Notes: generated from the sequence alone by a model not told the origin. Counted from the stretch's first letter, positions 1-11,021 are shown. The stretch: 64,000 bases of DNA from Tepidimonas taiwanensis (GCF_020162115.1 NZ_CP083911.1:1054001-1118000); one strand, 5' to 3'. Numbers and translations: made by a program.

Positions 1-112
1 CCTGCTTGCTGACGTTTTCATAGATGCGTTTGCCGAGTTCGCCTGGGTACGGAGGGAAATCCAGCCCTTCGGCTTCGATGCCCAGCTTGATGCAACGGAC
101 GGTGCGCGCCAT
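1..112 (-). CDS. yggX: Fe(2+)-trafficking / oxidative damage protection protein YggX (N-terminal part)
   Basis: The first 37 residues are visible before the window edge. They begin [20 protein letters not shown] and continue with [17 protein letters not shown], the near-invariant start of the YggX family, including the conserved Cys at position 7. The family is about 90 residues, so the rest lies to the left of the window. Family knowledge: YggX protects labile iron-sulfur clusters and helps move ferrous iron. The start is the ATG at 110-112. It is divergent from fpr, which also belongs to redox metabolism. Confidence 0.93.
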   Translation of the reverse strand, partial: MARTVRCIKLGIEAEGLDFPPYPGELGKRIYENVSKQ

Positions 113-370
113 GGTGAAGATCTCTACTTGTCTTGGTACTTGAAGCCGATCGACTCTTCATTGCTTGAAGTTATGAATGAATGCATCAGACCGGCATGTA
201 GGCTTTGATACGATTGCGTGACGCCCGGGCCCATCGGCCGTTCAGTCACCCACCGAGTACTGTAACCCAATGCCACTTTTCATCGAGGGGCTGCGGGGCA
301 TTGAGGCCCATCAAGGCCCGGGGCCGCCTCTGCTGTTACTTTAGTATTGTTGCCATTCGTTCACCCCATC
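113..370. other. Intergenic region between divergent yggX and fpr
   Basis: This 258-base region carries the promoters of two divergent genes. It is visibly more AT-rich from about 115 to 215 than its surroundings, which suits promoter DNA, but no convincing -35/-10 pair could be fixed on either strand. No gene, repeat or terminator is evident. Confidence 0.5.
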
Positions 371-1150
371 ATGAGTGCTTTCGACGAAGAGCGGGTTCTG
401 ACCGTACACCACTGGACCGATCGTCTATTCAGTTTCACCACGACGCGCAACCCGGGGCTGCGCTTCCTCAACGGCCAGTTCACGATGATCGGCCTGCGCC
501 TGGAAAGTGGCAAGCCGCTGCTGCGCGCCTACAGCATCGTCAGCGCCAACTACGAGGAGCACCTCGAGTTCCTGAGCATCAAGGTGCCGGACGGGCCGCT
601 CACCAGCCGGCTGCAGCACATCCAGCCCGGGGACACGGTCATCGTCGGCCACAAACCCACCGGCACGCTGGTGATCGACTACCTGCTGCCGGGCAAGCAC
701 CTGTACCTGTTGGGCACCGGCACGGGCTTGGCTCCGTTTATGAGCATCATCCGCGACCCCGCGACGTACGAGCGCTTCGAGCAGGTGGTGCTGGTGCACG
801 GCGTGCGGCAGGTGGCGGAGCTGGCCTACCGCGACTACATCACGCGCGAGCTGCCACAGCACGAGTTTCTGGGTGAGATGGTGCAAAAGCAGCTGCGTTA
901 CTACCCGACGGTGACGCGCGAGCCGTTCGAGCGCCAGGGGCGTATCCCGCAACTGGTGGAAAGCGGCCAGATGGCACGCGAGCTGGGACTGCCGCAGCTC
1001 AACCCGGAGACGGACCGGGTGATGATCTGCGGCAGCCCGGCGATGCTGCGCGACCTCAAGGCCATGTGCGAGCGCTACGGTTTCGTCGAGGGCAACACCA
1101 GCACGCCGGGGCAGTTCGTGATCGAGCGGGCGTTTGCCGATGCCAACTGA
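371..1150 (+). CDS. fpr: Ferredoxin--NADP(+) reductase
   Basis: A 259-residue flavoenzyme that passes electrons between NADPH and ferredoxin or flavodoxin in the cytoplasm. The FAD-binding signature RAYSIVS is at residues 52-58 and the NADP-binding glycine-rich GTGTGLAPF at 115-123. Length and start fit bacterial Fpr (about 257 residues). The ATG at 371 was chosen over an upstream TTG at 347 because MSAFDEERV is the usual family start. The 3' end overlaps dsbB by 11 bases, so the two are probably co-transcribed. Confidence 0.93.
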   Translation: MSAFDEERVLTVHHWTDRLFSFTTTRNPGLRFLNGQFTMIGLRLESGKPLLRAYSIVSANYEEHLEFLSIKVPDGPLTSRLQHIQPGDTVIVGHKPTGTLVIDYLLPGKHLYLLGTGTGLAPFMSIIRDPATYERFEQVVLVHGVRQVAELAYRDYITRELPQHEFLGEMVQKQLRYYPTVTREPFERQGRIPQLVESGQMARELGLPQLNPETDRVMICGSPAMLRDLKAMCERYGFVEGNTSTPGQFVIERAFADAN

Positions 1151-1664
1151 CGGGTTGTGGCGCCGGGTGACGGGCGCGATGGCGGAGCGGCCGCGGGCGT
1201 GGCTCGCGGGCGTGGCCATGTGGTGCGTGGGGCTGCTCGCGTTCGGGTTGTATCTGCAGCACGTCGTCGGACTGGAGCCGTGCCCGATGTGCATCGTGCA
1301 GCGCTATGCGCTGGTGCTGGTGACGCTCAGCGTCGCGCTGGCCGCCGCGCTCGGGGGGCGGGGGCGCGCCGCGCTCACGGGGGTCGCGGCGGTGCTGGCC
1401 GTCGGCGGCGCGTTCGTCGCGGCGCGGCAGTCATGGCTGCAGTGGTTTCCGCCGGAGATCCTGACCTGCGGGCGGGATTTTTACGGGATGATCGAGGCGT
1501 TTCCGCTCAAGCGCGCGATCCCGATGATCTTCCGCGGCAGCGGCGACTGTTCGGCGGTGGACTGGACCTTCCTCGGGCTGACGATCGCCAACTGGTCGTT
1601 TTTGAACTTCGTGGCCATCGCGGCGCTGCTGGTCGCGCTGCTGGTGGTGCGGCGTCGCGGGTGA
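1140..1664 (+). CDS. dsbB: Disulfide bond formation protein B
   Basis: An inner-membrane quinone reductase that reoxidises periplasmic DsbA. The 174-residue protein has four hydrophobic segments. The first periplasmic cysteine pair is CPMC (Cys48, Cys51) and the second is Cys110/Cys137, the arrangement of active DsbB. The start is taken as the ATG at 1140, inside the end of fpr; a TTG two codons earlier is possible. It sits between two redox genes (fpr and an FAD oxidoreductase) with almost no spacing, suggesting one transcript. Confidence 0.93.
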   Translation: MPTDGLWRRVTGAMAERPRAWLAGVAMWCVGLLAFGLYLQHVVGLEPCPMCIVQRYALVLVTLSVALAAALGGRGRAALTGVAAVLAVGGAFVAARQSWLQWFPPEILTCGRDFYGMIEAFPLKRAIPMIFRGSGDCSAVDWTFLGLTIANWSFLNFVAIAALLVALLVVRRRG

Positions 1665-1670
1665 CGCCCG

Positions 1671-2804
1671 ATGGAGCGGGTCGGGGCGCTGGTCATCGGG
1701 GCGGGCGTCATCGGCCTGGCGGTGGCGCGTGCGCTGGCGCTCGCGGGGCGGGAGGTCGTCGTGCTGGAGCGCGAAACGGCCATCGGCACCGGGGTGAGCG
1801 CGCGCAACAGCGAGGTCATTCACGCAGGGTTGTACTACACGCCCGGTTCTTGCAAGGCGCGCTGGTGCGTGCGCGGCAAGGCGCTGCTGTACGACTACGC
1901 CGCGGCACGCGGCGTCGCCCACCGCTGCTGCGGCAAGCTCATTGTTGCCACCGATGCGGAGCAAATCGAGGCGCTGCAGCGGCTGGCGGATCGCGCCGCG
2001 GCCAATGGCGTGCCGGTCGAGTGGCTGAGCGCTGCCGACGTCCGGCAGCGCGCGCCGGCGCTGCGGGTTCAGGCGGCGCTGTGGTCGCCCACCACCGGCA
2101 TCGTCGACAGCCACGGGCTGATGCAGGCGCTGCGGGCCGATATGGAGGCCGCTGGCGGCAGCGTGGCGCTGGCGTCGGTATTCGACGCGGCGGAGCCGAT
2201 CGGCGCACGGGGGGAGGGTGGCTGGCGCGTGCGCGGTCACACGCACCGTGGGGAGCCGTTCGCGCTGGCGGCGGACGTGTTGATCAACGCCGCGGGGTTG
2301 TGGGCCTGCCACGTGGCGCGCGCGATCGCCGGACCCGATCCCACGCGCTGGCCCGCGCCGCGTTACGCCAAAGGCAGCTACTTTGCCTTGAGCGGTCGCG
2401 CGCCGGCTGACTGCCTGGTGTACCCCGCGCCGCAGGACGCGTGGCTCGGCGTGCACCTGACGCTGGACCTGGCCGGACAGGCGCGCTTTGGCCCCGACCT
2501 GGAGTGGCTCGCCGTCGATACCCCGGAGGCGATCGACTACGCGGTCGACCCGGGGCGGGCCGACACCTTCTACGCGGCCATCCGCCGCTACTGGCCCGGT
2601 TTGCCCGACGGGGCGCTGCAGCCCGCCTACAGCGGGGTGCGGCCCAAGATTCACGGCCCCGACGAGCCGGCACCCGATTTCCGGCTGGATGGGCCGGCCG
2701 AACACGGCTGGGCAGGGCTCGTGCACCTGCTGGGGTTCGAGTCGCCGGGCCTCACCAGCGCGCTGGCCGTTGCGGAGGCGGTGGCGCAGGCCCTGGGGCC
2801 TTGA
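1671..2804 (+). CDS. FAD-dependent oxidoreductase, L-2-hydroxyglutarate dehydrogenase-like
   Basis: A 377-residue member of the DAO/glycine-oxidase fold. The N-terminal GAGVIGLAVARALA is a dinucleotide-binding Rossmann loop, followed by an acidic VVVLERE strand that binds the FAD ribose. The segment SARNSEVIHAGLYY is typical of the LhgO/L2HGDH group, which oxidises L-2-hydroxyglutarate to 2-oxoglutarate. It starts 6 bases after dsbB, so it is likely in the same operon. The fold is certain; the exact substrate is inferred from family resemblance. Confidence 0.85.
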   Translation: MERVGALVIGAGVIGLAVARALALAGREVVVLERETAIGTGVSARNSEVIHAGLYYTPGSCKARWCVRGKALLYDYAAARGVAHRCCGKLIVATDAEQIEALQRLADRAAANGVPVEWLSAADVRQRAPALRVQAALWSPTTGIVDSHGLMQALRADMEAAGGSVALASVFDAAEPIGARGEGGWRVRGHTHRGEPFALAADVLINAAGLWACHVARAIAGPDPTRWPAPRYAKGSYFALSGRAPADCLVYPAPQDAWLGVHLTLDLAGQARFGPDLEWLAVDTPEAIDYAVDPGRADTFYAAIRRYWPGLPDGALQPAYSGVRPKIHGPDEPAPDFRLDGPAEHGWAGLVHLLGFESPGLTSALAVAEAVAQALGP

Positions 2805-2854
2805 GCGGGTCCCCGCGGTGGCGGTGATGTGGGGTTGTCGTGGGGTGTGTTGCC

Positions 2855-3478
2855 TCAGCGCGCCAGCGCCAGCCGCGCCGCCAGACCCGCAAAGACCAGC
2901 GCCGCCGCCCGGTTGAGCAACCGTTGCGCCCGGGCCGAGCGCCGCAGGCCGCTGCCGATCCAGCCCGCAAACAGGGCAAACGCACCGAAGGTCAGGAGCG
3001 TCGCCAACATGAACAGCGCGCCGAGCTGCACGATCTGCCACGGCACACCGCCCCGCGCGGGATCGACGAACTGCGGCAAAAAGGCGAGGAAAAACAGCGC
3101 GACCTTGGGGTTGGTCAGGTTCATCACGATACCGCGCGTGTACGCCGCCAGCGGCGTCAGACGCGTCACATGGGCCGACGCGAGCGGCCCGACGGGTGCA
3201 TGCCACGCCCTCCAGGCCAGGTACAGCAGATACGCCGCCCCAACGAGCTTGACCGCCCACAACGCCCACGGGGTGGCGGCCAGCACCGCCGCCAAGCCGA
3301 GCGCCACCGCGGCCGTGTGGCCCAACAGCCCGGTGCACAGCCCCAACGTGACGAGCAGGCCCGCGCGCCGTCCGTGCGTGGCCGACTGCATCAGCACGAA
3401 CAGGTTGTCCGGCCCGGGGCTGAGCGCCAATAACACCGCCGCGCCGAAAAAGGCGGCCGCCACTGCCGCATCGATCAT
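2855..3478 (-). CDS. LysE/RhtB-family amino-acid exporter
   Basis: A 207-residue hydrophobic protein with about six membrane segments and the family motif [10 protein letters not shown] near residues 20-29, plus [18 protein letters not shown] in the middle. Family members export amino acids such as lysine, threonine or homoserine; the substrate cannot be told here. Its start codon overlaps the pyrD stop by 4 bases (ATGA), so pyrD and this gene form one leftward operon. It converges with the FAD oxidoreductase. Confidence 0.88.
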   Translation of the reverse strand: MIDAAVAAAFFGAAVLLALSPGPDNLFVLMQSATHGRRAGLLVTLGLCTGLLGHTAAVALGLAAVLAATPWALWAVKLVGAAYLLYLAWRAWHAPVGPLASAHVTRLTPLAAYTRGIVMNLTNPKVALFFLAFLPQFVDPARGGVPWQIVQLGALFMLATLLTFGAFALFAGWIGSGLRRSARAQRLLNRAAALVFAGLAARLALAR

Positions 3479-4539
3479 TGCCGTCCCTCCCTTTGTGCCT
3501 CGCGCAGGGCGCGGGCAACCTCGGTCACGAGCGCCGGGCCGTGGTAGATGAGACCCGTGTAGACCTGCACCAGATCGGCCCCGGCGGCGAGCTTGGCGCG
3601 TGCGCCGTCGGCGTCCATCACCCCGCCCACGCCGATGATGGGAAAGCCCGCACCCAGCCGTCGGCGCAGCGCCGCGATCACGCGGTTGCTCGCTTCGGCC
3701 ACCGGGCGGCCCGAGAGGCCGCCCGCTTCCTCCGCATGGGGCACCCCCCGCACGGCGTCGCGCGCCAGCGTCGTGTTGGTGGCGATCACCCCGTCCATCC
3801 CGTGCCGCTGCAGCGCGTCGGCGATCGTGGCGATCTGCGTCTCGTCCAAGTCTGGCGCGATTTTGATGAACAGCGGTCGGCGCACTCCGTGGCGGTCGGC
3901 CAGCGCCTCGCGCCGCTGCGCGAGGGCCGTGAGCAGGCCCTCCAGCGCAGCGTCGCTCTGCAGCGTGCGCAGGTTTTGCGTGTTGGGGCTGGAGATGTTG
4001 ACCGTGATGTAGTCGGCGTGCGGGTACACCCCCTCGAGCCCGGCCAGGTAGTCGTCCGTCGCGCGCTCGATCGGGGTGCTGGCGTTTTTGCCGATGTTGA
4101 GGCCGAGCACGAGCGGCACGCGACGCTCCTGCCGCACGCGCGAGCGCTGCACGTTGGCGATGAAGGCTTCGAGCCCTTCGTTGTTGAAGCCGAACCGGTT
4201 GATCAGCGCCTCGGCGGCCGGCAAGCGAAACAGCCGCGGGCGCGGGTTACCGGGTTGCGGCCGCGGCGTGACCGTGCCGACCTCGACGAAGCCGAAGCCC
4301 ATCGTCGCCCACGCGTCGATGCAGCGCGCGTTTTTGTCCAGTCCGGCCGCCAGTCCCACGCGGTTGGGAAAGCGCAGTCCCGCCACCGTGACGGGGTCGT
4401 CGATGCGCGGCTGCGCGAGCAGACAGCGCAGCGGCCCCTGTTGCAGGCGCTCCAGCGTCCGCAGCGTCAGGTCGTGCGCGGCTTCGGGGTCCAGACGGAA
4501 CAGCGCCGCACGGGCCGGCGCGTAGGGCAACCAAGTCAT
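3475..4539 (-). CDS. pyrD: Dihydroorotate dehydrogenase (quinone)
   Basis: Oxidises dihydroorotate to orotate in pyrimidine synthesis, passing electrons to the membrane quinone pool. At 354 residues it matches class-2 enzymes, whose N-terminal helical part (residues 1-40 here) docks to the membrane. Visible landmarks are [16 protein letters not shown] (FMN site), [11 protein letters not shown] with the catalytic serine, KIAPD, and a C-terminal phosphate-binding GVGGV. Divergent from rpiA across about 90 bases. Confidence 0.95.
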   Translation of the reverse strand: MTWLPYAPARAALFRLDPEAAHDLTLRTLERLQQGPLRCLLAQPRIDDPVTVAGLRFPNRVGLAAGLDKNARCIDAWATMGFGFVEVGTVTPRPQPGNPRPRLFRLPAAEALINRFGFNNEGLEAFIANVQRSRVRQERRVPLVLGLNIGKNASTPIERATDDYLAGLEGVYPHADYITVNISSPNTQNLRTLQSDAALEGLLTALAQRREALADRHGVRRPLFIKIAPDLDETQIATIADALQRHGMDGVIATNTTLARDAVRGVPHAEEAGGLSGRPVAEASNRVIAALRRRLGAGFPIIGVGGVMDADGARAKLAAGADLVQVYTGLIYHGPALVTEVARALREAQREGRQ

Positions 4540-4628
4540 CGGATAATCGCTCGGTGAACGGGGTGGCGGCCCCAGTCACGCCGCCATCCGTCCGATTGTC
4601 GCATTCCCCAACGCAGGAATCCCCGCCG

Positions 4629-5342
4629 ATGCCACCGACCACGCCCCTGACGACGATGACCCAAGACGAACTCAAGGCCCTGGTGGGCCGCGCCGCGCTC
4701 GCCTATGTCGAGCCGGGCCAGATCATCGGCGTTGGCACGGGCTCGACGGTCAACTGCTTCATCGACGCGCTGGCGACGATGCGCGACCGCATCGCCGGCG
4801 CGGTCTCCAGCTCCGAAGCCTCGACGCAGCGGCTGCGCGCGCATGGGATCCGTGTGTTCGACGCGAATGACGTCGACGAACTCGCGGTCTACATCGACGG
4901 GGCCGACGAGATCGACCCGAGGGGCTACATGATCAAAGGCGGCGGCGCGGCGCTGACGCGCGAGAAGATCGTGGCGGCGATGGCGCGGCGGTTCGTCTGC
5001 ATCGCGGACCAGTCGAAGTGGGTCGAGACGCTGGGGCGTTTCCCGCTGCCGGTGGAGGTAATCCCGATGGCTGCGCGACGCTTGATGCGCCAATTCGCGG
5101 CGCTGGGGGGCGAGGCCCGGCTGCGGTTGCGCGATGGTGCCCCGCTCGTGACCGACAACGGGCAGCACGTCCTGGATGTGCACGGGTTGCGCATCGACGA
5201 CCCGCTGGCGTTCGAGTCAATGGTCAACGACTGGCCGGGCGTGGTGACGGTGGGCGTGTTCGCCCACCAGCGCGCGCACGTCTGCTTGTTGGGCACGCCG
5301 GAGGGCGTGCGCACGATCGCGTTCGACGGCAGCGCCGCCTGA
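4629..5342 (+). CDS. rpiA: Ribose-5-phosphate isomerase A
   Basis: Interconverts ribose-5-phosphate and ribulose-5-phosphate in the pentose phosphate pathway. The 237-residue protein shows the RpiA motifs [22 protein letters not shown] and [12 protein letters not shown], which contain catalytic acid and lysine residues. The ATG at 4629 is chosen because AGGA lies about 11 bases upstream; an in-frame ATG at 4554 would add an unlikely 25-residue leader and one at 4656 has no ribosome binding site. Confidence 0.94.
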   Translation: MPPTTPLTTMTQDELKALVGRAALAYVEPGQIIGVGTGSTVNCFIDALATMRDRIAGAVSSSEASTQRLRAHGIRVFDANDVDELAVYIDGADEIDPRGYMIKGGGAALTREKIVAAMARRFVCIADQSKWVETLGRFPLPVEVIPMAARRLMRQFAALGGEARLRLRDGAPLVTDNGQHVLDVHGLRIDDPLAFESMVNDWPGVVTVGVFAHQRAHVCLLGTPEGVRTIAFDGSAA

Positions 5343-5350
5343 GGCCCGGT

Positions 5351-7411
5351 TCAGGCCAGCCCGAGGTGGCGCAGCAGCGCGTCGATGCGCGGCTCGCGCC
5401 CGCGAAACGCGCGGAATGACTCGATGGCCGGCCGGCTGCCGCCCACCTCGAGTATCTCCTGCCGGTAGCGCCGCCCCACCTCGGCGTCGAGCGGTGAGCC
5501 GCGTTGTGCGGCCGCTTCCTCGAACGCCGCGTACGCATCGGCGCTGAGCACCTCTGCCCACAGGTAGCTGTAATACCCCGCCGCGTAGCCACCGGCGAAG
5601 ATGTGGCTGAAGGTGTGCGGCATGCGGTGCCACGCCGGGGGCTGCAGCACGGCGACTTCGTCGCGCACCTCGCGCAGCAGCGCCATCACGTCGCCACCCG
5701 GCGCGCCCTCCAGGTGCAGCCGCATGTCGAAGAGCGCGTACTCCACCTGCCGCAGCAGCTGCAGGCCGCTCTGGAAGTGGCGCGCGGCGCGCATCTTCTC
5801 GAAAAGCTCGCGCGGCAGCGGCTCGCCGCTGTCCACGTGGCCGGTCATCTGTTGCAGCACGGCCCATTCCCAGCAGAAGTTCTCCATGAACTGGCTGGGC
5901 AGCTCCACCGCATCCCACTCGACGCCGCTGATGCCCGCCACCGCGTGCTCGTCCACCTGGGTGAGCAGGTGGTGCAGGCCGTGGCCGAACTCGTGGAACA
6001 GGGTGATCACGTCGTCGTGCGTCAGCAGCGCCGGTTTGCCGTCCACGCCGTCGGCGAAGTTGCACACCAGGTGCGCCACCGGCGTTTGCAGCCCCGCGCC
6101 GTCCGGCCGCCGCCAGCGCGTGCGCACATCGTCCATCCACGCGCCGCCGCGCTTGCCGGCGCGCGCGGACGGGTCCAGGTAAAACTGGCCGATGAGGGCA
6201 CCGTCGCGCTCGATGCGGAAAAACCGCACCGCCGGGTGCCACACCGGGGCGCGATCCTCGCGGATGCGGACGTCGAACAGCGTCTCGACGATGCGAAACA
6301 GGCCATCGAGCACGCGCGGCAGCGGGAAGTACGGCTTGACCTCCTGCTCGCTGTAGGCGTAGCGCGCCTGTCGCAGCCGCTCGGCGATGTAAGGCCAGTC
6401 CCACGCCTGCGGGTCGTCCAGCCCCAGCTCTGCCCGCGCGAAGGCGCGCATGTCCGCGACGTCGCGCTCGGCGTGCGGTCGTGCACGGCGCGCCAGGTCG
6501 CGCAGGAAGTCGATCACCTGCTGCGGCGACTCGGCCATCTTGGGGACGAGTGACAGGTGTGCAAACGTCGGGTAGCCGAGCAGCGCGGCTTCCTCCGCAC
6601 GCAGCGCCAGAATCTCACGCAGGATGTCGCTGTTGTCAAAGCGCCGCAGGTCACCCTCGGCCTGGTCGCTGGCGCGCGTGCCGTAGGCGCGGTAGAGCCG
6701 CTCGCGCAGCGCGCGGTCGTGCGCGAACTGCAGCACCGGCAGGTACACCGGCAGCTTCAAGCCCAGCTTGTGGCCGTCGCGCCCCTCGGCCTGCGCTGCC
6801 TGGCGCGTGGCGGCGCGGACGTCCGGCGGCACGCCCGCCATCTCGGCCTCGCTGGCGTAGTATGCGTAGGCGTCGGTGGCGTCGAGCGCGTGCTCGCTGA
6901 AGGTTTGCGCCAGCTCCGCCTGCCGCTCCTGGATCGCGGCGTAGCGGGCTTTTGCTGCCCCCTGCAGCTCCGCCCCCCCGAGCACGAAGTCGCGCAGGGC
7001 GTTGGCGTGCGCGCGGCGCTGCGCCGGGTCGAGCGTCGCGGGGTCGATCGCTTTGTATTTGGCGTACAGCCGCTCGTCCGCACCCAGCCGGGTCCAGAAC
7101 TCCGTGACGCGCGGCAGCAGCGCGTTGTACGCGGCGCGCAGCGCCGGCGTATCGGCCACGGCGTTGAGGTGGCTGACCACACCCCAGGCGCGTGCAAGGC
7201 GCTCCGTAGCGACGTCGAGCGTCGCTTCGAGCGCGTGCCAGTCGGCGGGGAAGTCGTCGGCCACCGCCTGCTCCAGCGCGGCGTCGGCCCGCTGCAGCAG
7301 GGCATCGATGGCAGGCTCGATGTGGACGGGTTCGACCGCGTCGAAGCGCGGCACCCCCTCGAAGTCGAGCAGCGGATTGTCCAGCAGGACAGGATCGAGT
7401 CGGTCATTCAT
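5351..7411 (-). CDS. prlC: M3-family metallopeptidase, oligopeptidase A
   Basis: A 686-residue cytoplasmic zinc endopeptidase that degrades short peptides, including released signal peptides. The zinc motif HEFGH is present in ITLFHEFGHGLHHLL, with the second zinc glutamate region (GVEWDAVELPSQFMEN) downstream, as in oligopeptidase A. The start at 7411 (MNDRLDPVLL) fits the family better than a further ATG four codons upstream. It converges with rpiA, leaving only 8 bases between stops. Confidence 0.94.
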   Translation of the reverse strand: MNDRLDPVLLDNPLLDFEGVPRFDAVEPVHIEPAIDALLQRADAALEQAVADDFPADWHALEATLDVATERLARAWGVVSHLNAVADTPALRAAYNALLPRVTEFWTRLGADERLYAKYKAIDPATLDPAQRRAHANALRDFVLGGAELQGAAKARYAAIQERQAELAQTFSEHALDATDAYAYYASEAEMAGVPPDVRAATRQAAQAEGRDGHKLGLKLPVYLPVLQFAHDRALRERLYRAYGTRASDQAEGDLRRFDNSDILREILALRAEEAALLGYPTFAHLSLVPKMAESPQQVIDFLRDLARRARPHAERDVADMRAFARAELGLDDPQAWDWPYIAERLRQARYAYSEQEVKPYFPLPRVLDGLFRIVETLFDVRIREDRAPVWHPAVRFFRIERDGALIGQFYLDPSARAGKRGGAWMDDVRTRWRRPDGAGLQTPVAHLVCNFADGVDGKPALLTHDDVITLFHEFGHGLHHLLTQVDEHAVAGISGVEWDAVELPSQFMENFCWEWAVLQQMTGHVDSGEPLPRELFEKMRAARHFQSGLQLLRQVEYALFDMRLHLEGAPGGDVMALLREVRDEVAVLQPPAWHRMPHTFSHIFAGGYAAGYYSYLWAEVLSADAYAAFEEAAAQRGSPLDAEVGRRYRQEILEVGGSRPAIESFRAFRGREPRIDALLRHLGLA

Positions 7412-7459
7412 GACCGCTAGCATGCCACGGACGGGGCGGCGGCGCCGGCGCCGGGGCGA

Positions 7460-7939
7460 TCAACCGCTTGCCGCGGCGGACTTCTTCGCGCTCTTTTGGC
7501 GTTTTTTGGCCTTCTTCACCAGGCCGCCGGGTGTCAGGCGCTGGTTGCCCAGCACGCGCACGGTCTTGATCTCCGGCCGCTGGCCACCCTTCTTGCTGTA
7601 TTTGATGACCTTGTATTCGCGCGGACCGGGCTTGCGGTCGTCGTCGACCGCCTTGGGCTTGGGCGGGATCGGCCGCCACAGCACCAGCAGCTTGCCGATG
7701 TGTTGTACGGGGGCCGCGCCGAGTTCGTCCGCGAGGGTGTGCAGCCACGCCTCGCGCTGCGCGCGGTCGCCTTCGAGCGCGCGCACCTTGATCAGGCCGT
7801 GGGCCTTGAGCGCCGCGTCGACCTCGGCCTTGACGGCGTCCGTGAGGCCGTCGGAGCCGATCATCACGACCGGCTCGAGGTGGTGGGCCGCGCCGCGGTG
7901 GACGGCGCGCTGGGCGGGGGTGAGTTCGATGCAGGGCAT
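7460..7939 (-). CDS. yhbY: YhbY-type RNA-binding CRM-domain protein
   Basis: A 159-residue ribosome-associated protein. The first 95 residues are the CRM domain (ELTPAQRAVHRGAAHHLEPV... with the GxxG-like IGSDG loop). The usual single-domain YhbY is about 97 residues; this one carries a 60-residue Lys/Arg-rich tail ending KKAKKRQKSAKKSAAASG. Family knowledge places YhbY on pre-50S particles. Its divergence from rlmE, a 23S rRNA methyltransferase gene, is the classical arrangement. Confidence 0.9.
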   Translation of the reverse strand: MPCIELTPAQRAVHRGAAHHLEPVVMIGSDGLTDAVKAEVDAALKAHGLIKVRALEGDRAQREAWLHTLADELGAAPVQHIGKLLVLWRPIPPKPKAVDDDRKPGPREYKVIKYSKKGGQRPEIKTVRVLGNQRLTPGGLVKKAKKRQKSAKKSAAASG

Positions 7940-7945
7940 GTCGCG

Positions 7946-7951
7946 ATTATC
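7946..7951 (-). promoter_or_regulatory. -10 box of yhbY (probably leaderless)
   Basis: GATAAT on the minus strand ends 6 bases before the yhbY ATG. No SD sequence fits in between, so the transcript would start at or next to the start codon. No good -35 box is seen. Confidence 0.5.
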
Positions 7952-8020
7952 CCAGCAAGGGGCGGCGGCGGCCCGCTGCTGTCAGACAGCTCGGTGGCGC
8001 TTCAGATTGCGCCGAACCAG

Positions 8021-8026
8021 TATAGT
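8021..8026 (+). promoter_or_regulatory. -10 box of rlmE (probably leaderless)
   Basis: TATAGT ends 7 bases before the rlmE ATG, leaving no room for an SD sequence. The position predicts transcription starting at or next to the start codon. No convincing -35 box is visible. Confidence 0.5.
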
Positions 8027-8033
8027 CGGTGCC

Positions 8034-8720
8034 ATGAAAGTCCAGACCAAAAGTAAAAAAGTCAACAAGGCGTGGCTGCACCAGCACGTGACCGACCCCT
8101 GGGTGCGGCTGGCGCAGAAGGAGGGCTACCGCTCCCGCGCCGCCTACAAGCTGCAGGAGCTCGACGAGGCGTTCGGGCTCGTGCGGCCGGGGCAGTGCAT
8201 CGTCGATCTGGGCTGCGCGCCCGGGGCGTGGTGCCAATACCTGCGCCGGTGTCTGGGCACGCGCCCCGGTGCAGACGGGCAGCCGCGGCTGCAGGGTGTC
8301 ATCGTCGGGGTGGACCTGCTGCCGATGGAGCCAGTCGACGGCGTGCGGTTTATCCAGGGCGACTTCCGCGAGGAGGGCACGCTTGTCGCGATTCAGTCGG
8401 CGCTGGCCGACGCCCTCGGGGGCGACGCCGAGAGCCGCGTCGATCTGGTCGTGTCGGACATGGCCCCCAACCTGTCGGGCGTGGAAGCGGTGGACGCGGC
8501 CCGGATCGAGCAGCTGATCGAACTCGCGGTGGACTTCGCCGTGCATCACCTCGCACCCGAAGGCGCGCTGGTGGCCAAGGTCTTTCACGGTGGTGCATAC
8601 GACGCGGCGGTGCGGCTGTTCCGCGTGCACTTCCGCACGGTCAAGGCGCACAAGCCCAAAGCCTCGCGGCCGCAGTCGGCTGAAACCTTCCTCGTCGGCC
8701 GTGGTCTCAAGCGCCATTGA
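8034..8720 (+). CDS. rlmE: 23S rRNA (uridine-2'-O-)-methyltransferase RlmE (FtsJ/RrmJ)
   Basis: Methylates the 2'-O of U2552 in the A loop of 23S rRNA using S-adenosylmethionine. The 228-residue protein has the SAM-binding DLGCAPGAWCQYL (58-70) and the catalytic tetrad Lys39, Asp142, Lys182, Glu217 in their usual contexts (AAYKL, SDMAPN, VAKVF, SAETF). An insert of about 15 residues around 75-88 makes it longer than the E. coli protein (209). It lies upstream of ftsH, as in many proteobacteria. Confidence 0.95.
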   Translation: MKVQTKSKKVNKAWLHQHVTDPWVRLAQKEGYRSRAAYKLQELDEAFGLVRPGQCIVDLGCAPGAWCQYLRRCLGTRPGADGQPRLQGVIVGVDLLPMEPVDGVRFIQGDFREEGTLVAIQSALADALGGDAESRVDLVVSDMAPNLSGVEAVDAARIEQLIELAVDFAVHHLAPEGALVAKVFHGGAYDAAVRLFRVHFRTVKAHKPKASRPQSAETFLVGRGLKRH

Positions 8721-8744
8721 GTGAACATGGAGCGCCCGCGGCGC

Positions 8745-8762
8745 GATAGTGTCCGCACTATC
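8745..8762. repeat. Perfect inverted repeat in the rlmE-ftsH gap
   Basis: GATAGTG - TCCG - CACTATC, a perfect 7-base stem with a 4-base loop, 25 bases after the rlmE stop. No T-run follows, so it is not a standard terminator. It could be a protein-binding operator or an mRNA-processing hairpin. Confidence 0.55.
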
Positions 8763-8795
8763 CGGGCCATCGAAAGGGTTTCGGACGGGTCGAGG

Positions 8796-8817
8796 AGGAC
8801 GGGGCTTGAACCGTCCT
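8796..8817. repeat. Second inverted repeat upstream of ftsH
   Basis: AGGACGG and CCGTCCT form a perfect 7-base stem around an 8-base loop. The right arm touches a -10-like TACAAT at 8817-8822, so a bound protein or RNA fold here could control ftsH. Confidence 0.5.
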
Positions 8818-8893
8818 ACAATGGGGCGCATATGGAGTTTGGGTCGCCCGTCCGCAGCGGGTCGGCCCTCGGGTGACGAGACAGGAGCGTTCG

Positions 8894-10825
<1,932 letters not shown>

Positions 10826-10853
10826 AAGGGCGAGGTAGAACGTGTCTCAAGCG

Positions 10854-10880
10854 GCCGGCGCACGCGCCGGCTTTTCTTTT
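10854..10880 (+). terminator. Rho-independent terminator after ftsH
   Basis: GCCGGCG - CACG - CGCCGGC forms a perfect 7-base GC stem followed by TTTTCTTTT, 28 bases after the ftsH stop. It separates ftsH from folP-glmM. Confidence 0.88.
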
Positions 10881-11008
10881 GTCCCTTTCGCCGTCTTGGC
10901 TCTGTCGATGGGTAGCGCTCGAGCGGTCTGAAGATGGGGCGGCTCGCGCCCGGAGCGGTTCTCAGGAGTGTTCACGATGGCCGGGGCGGTTCCGCAATCC
11001 TCCCGCGG

Positions 11009-11014
11009 CACAAT
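11009..11014 (+). promoter_or_regulatory. -10 box of folP (probably leaderless)
   Basis: CACAAT ends 7 bases before the folP ATG with no SD sequence between, the same geometry as at rlmE, dnaX and ligA. Located after the ftsH terminator, where a new promoter is needed. Confidence 0.42.
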
Positions 11015-11021
11015 AGCGCCC

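Noticed and set aside
1431..3518. A 695-codon open frame on the minus strand
   Set aside because: It lies opposite dsbB, the FAD oxidoreductase and part of the LysE gene, its product is low-complexity Arg/Gly/Ala-rich and shows no motif. Long antisense frames are expected in DNA this GC-rich.
4554..4628. Longer N-terminus of RpiA
   Set aside because: The added residues are unlike the family and a ribosome site precedes ATG 4629.
7002..8720. Extended 572-residue form of rlmE
   Set aside because: The extra 340 residues run antisense through prlC and yhbY. RlmE family start is at 8034 with a -10 box just before it.
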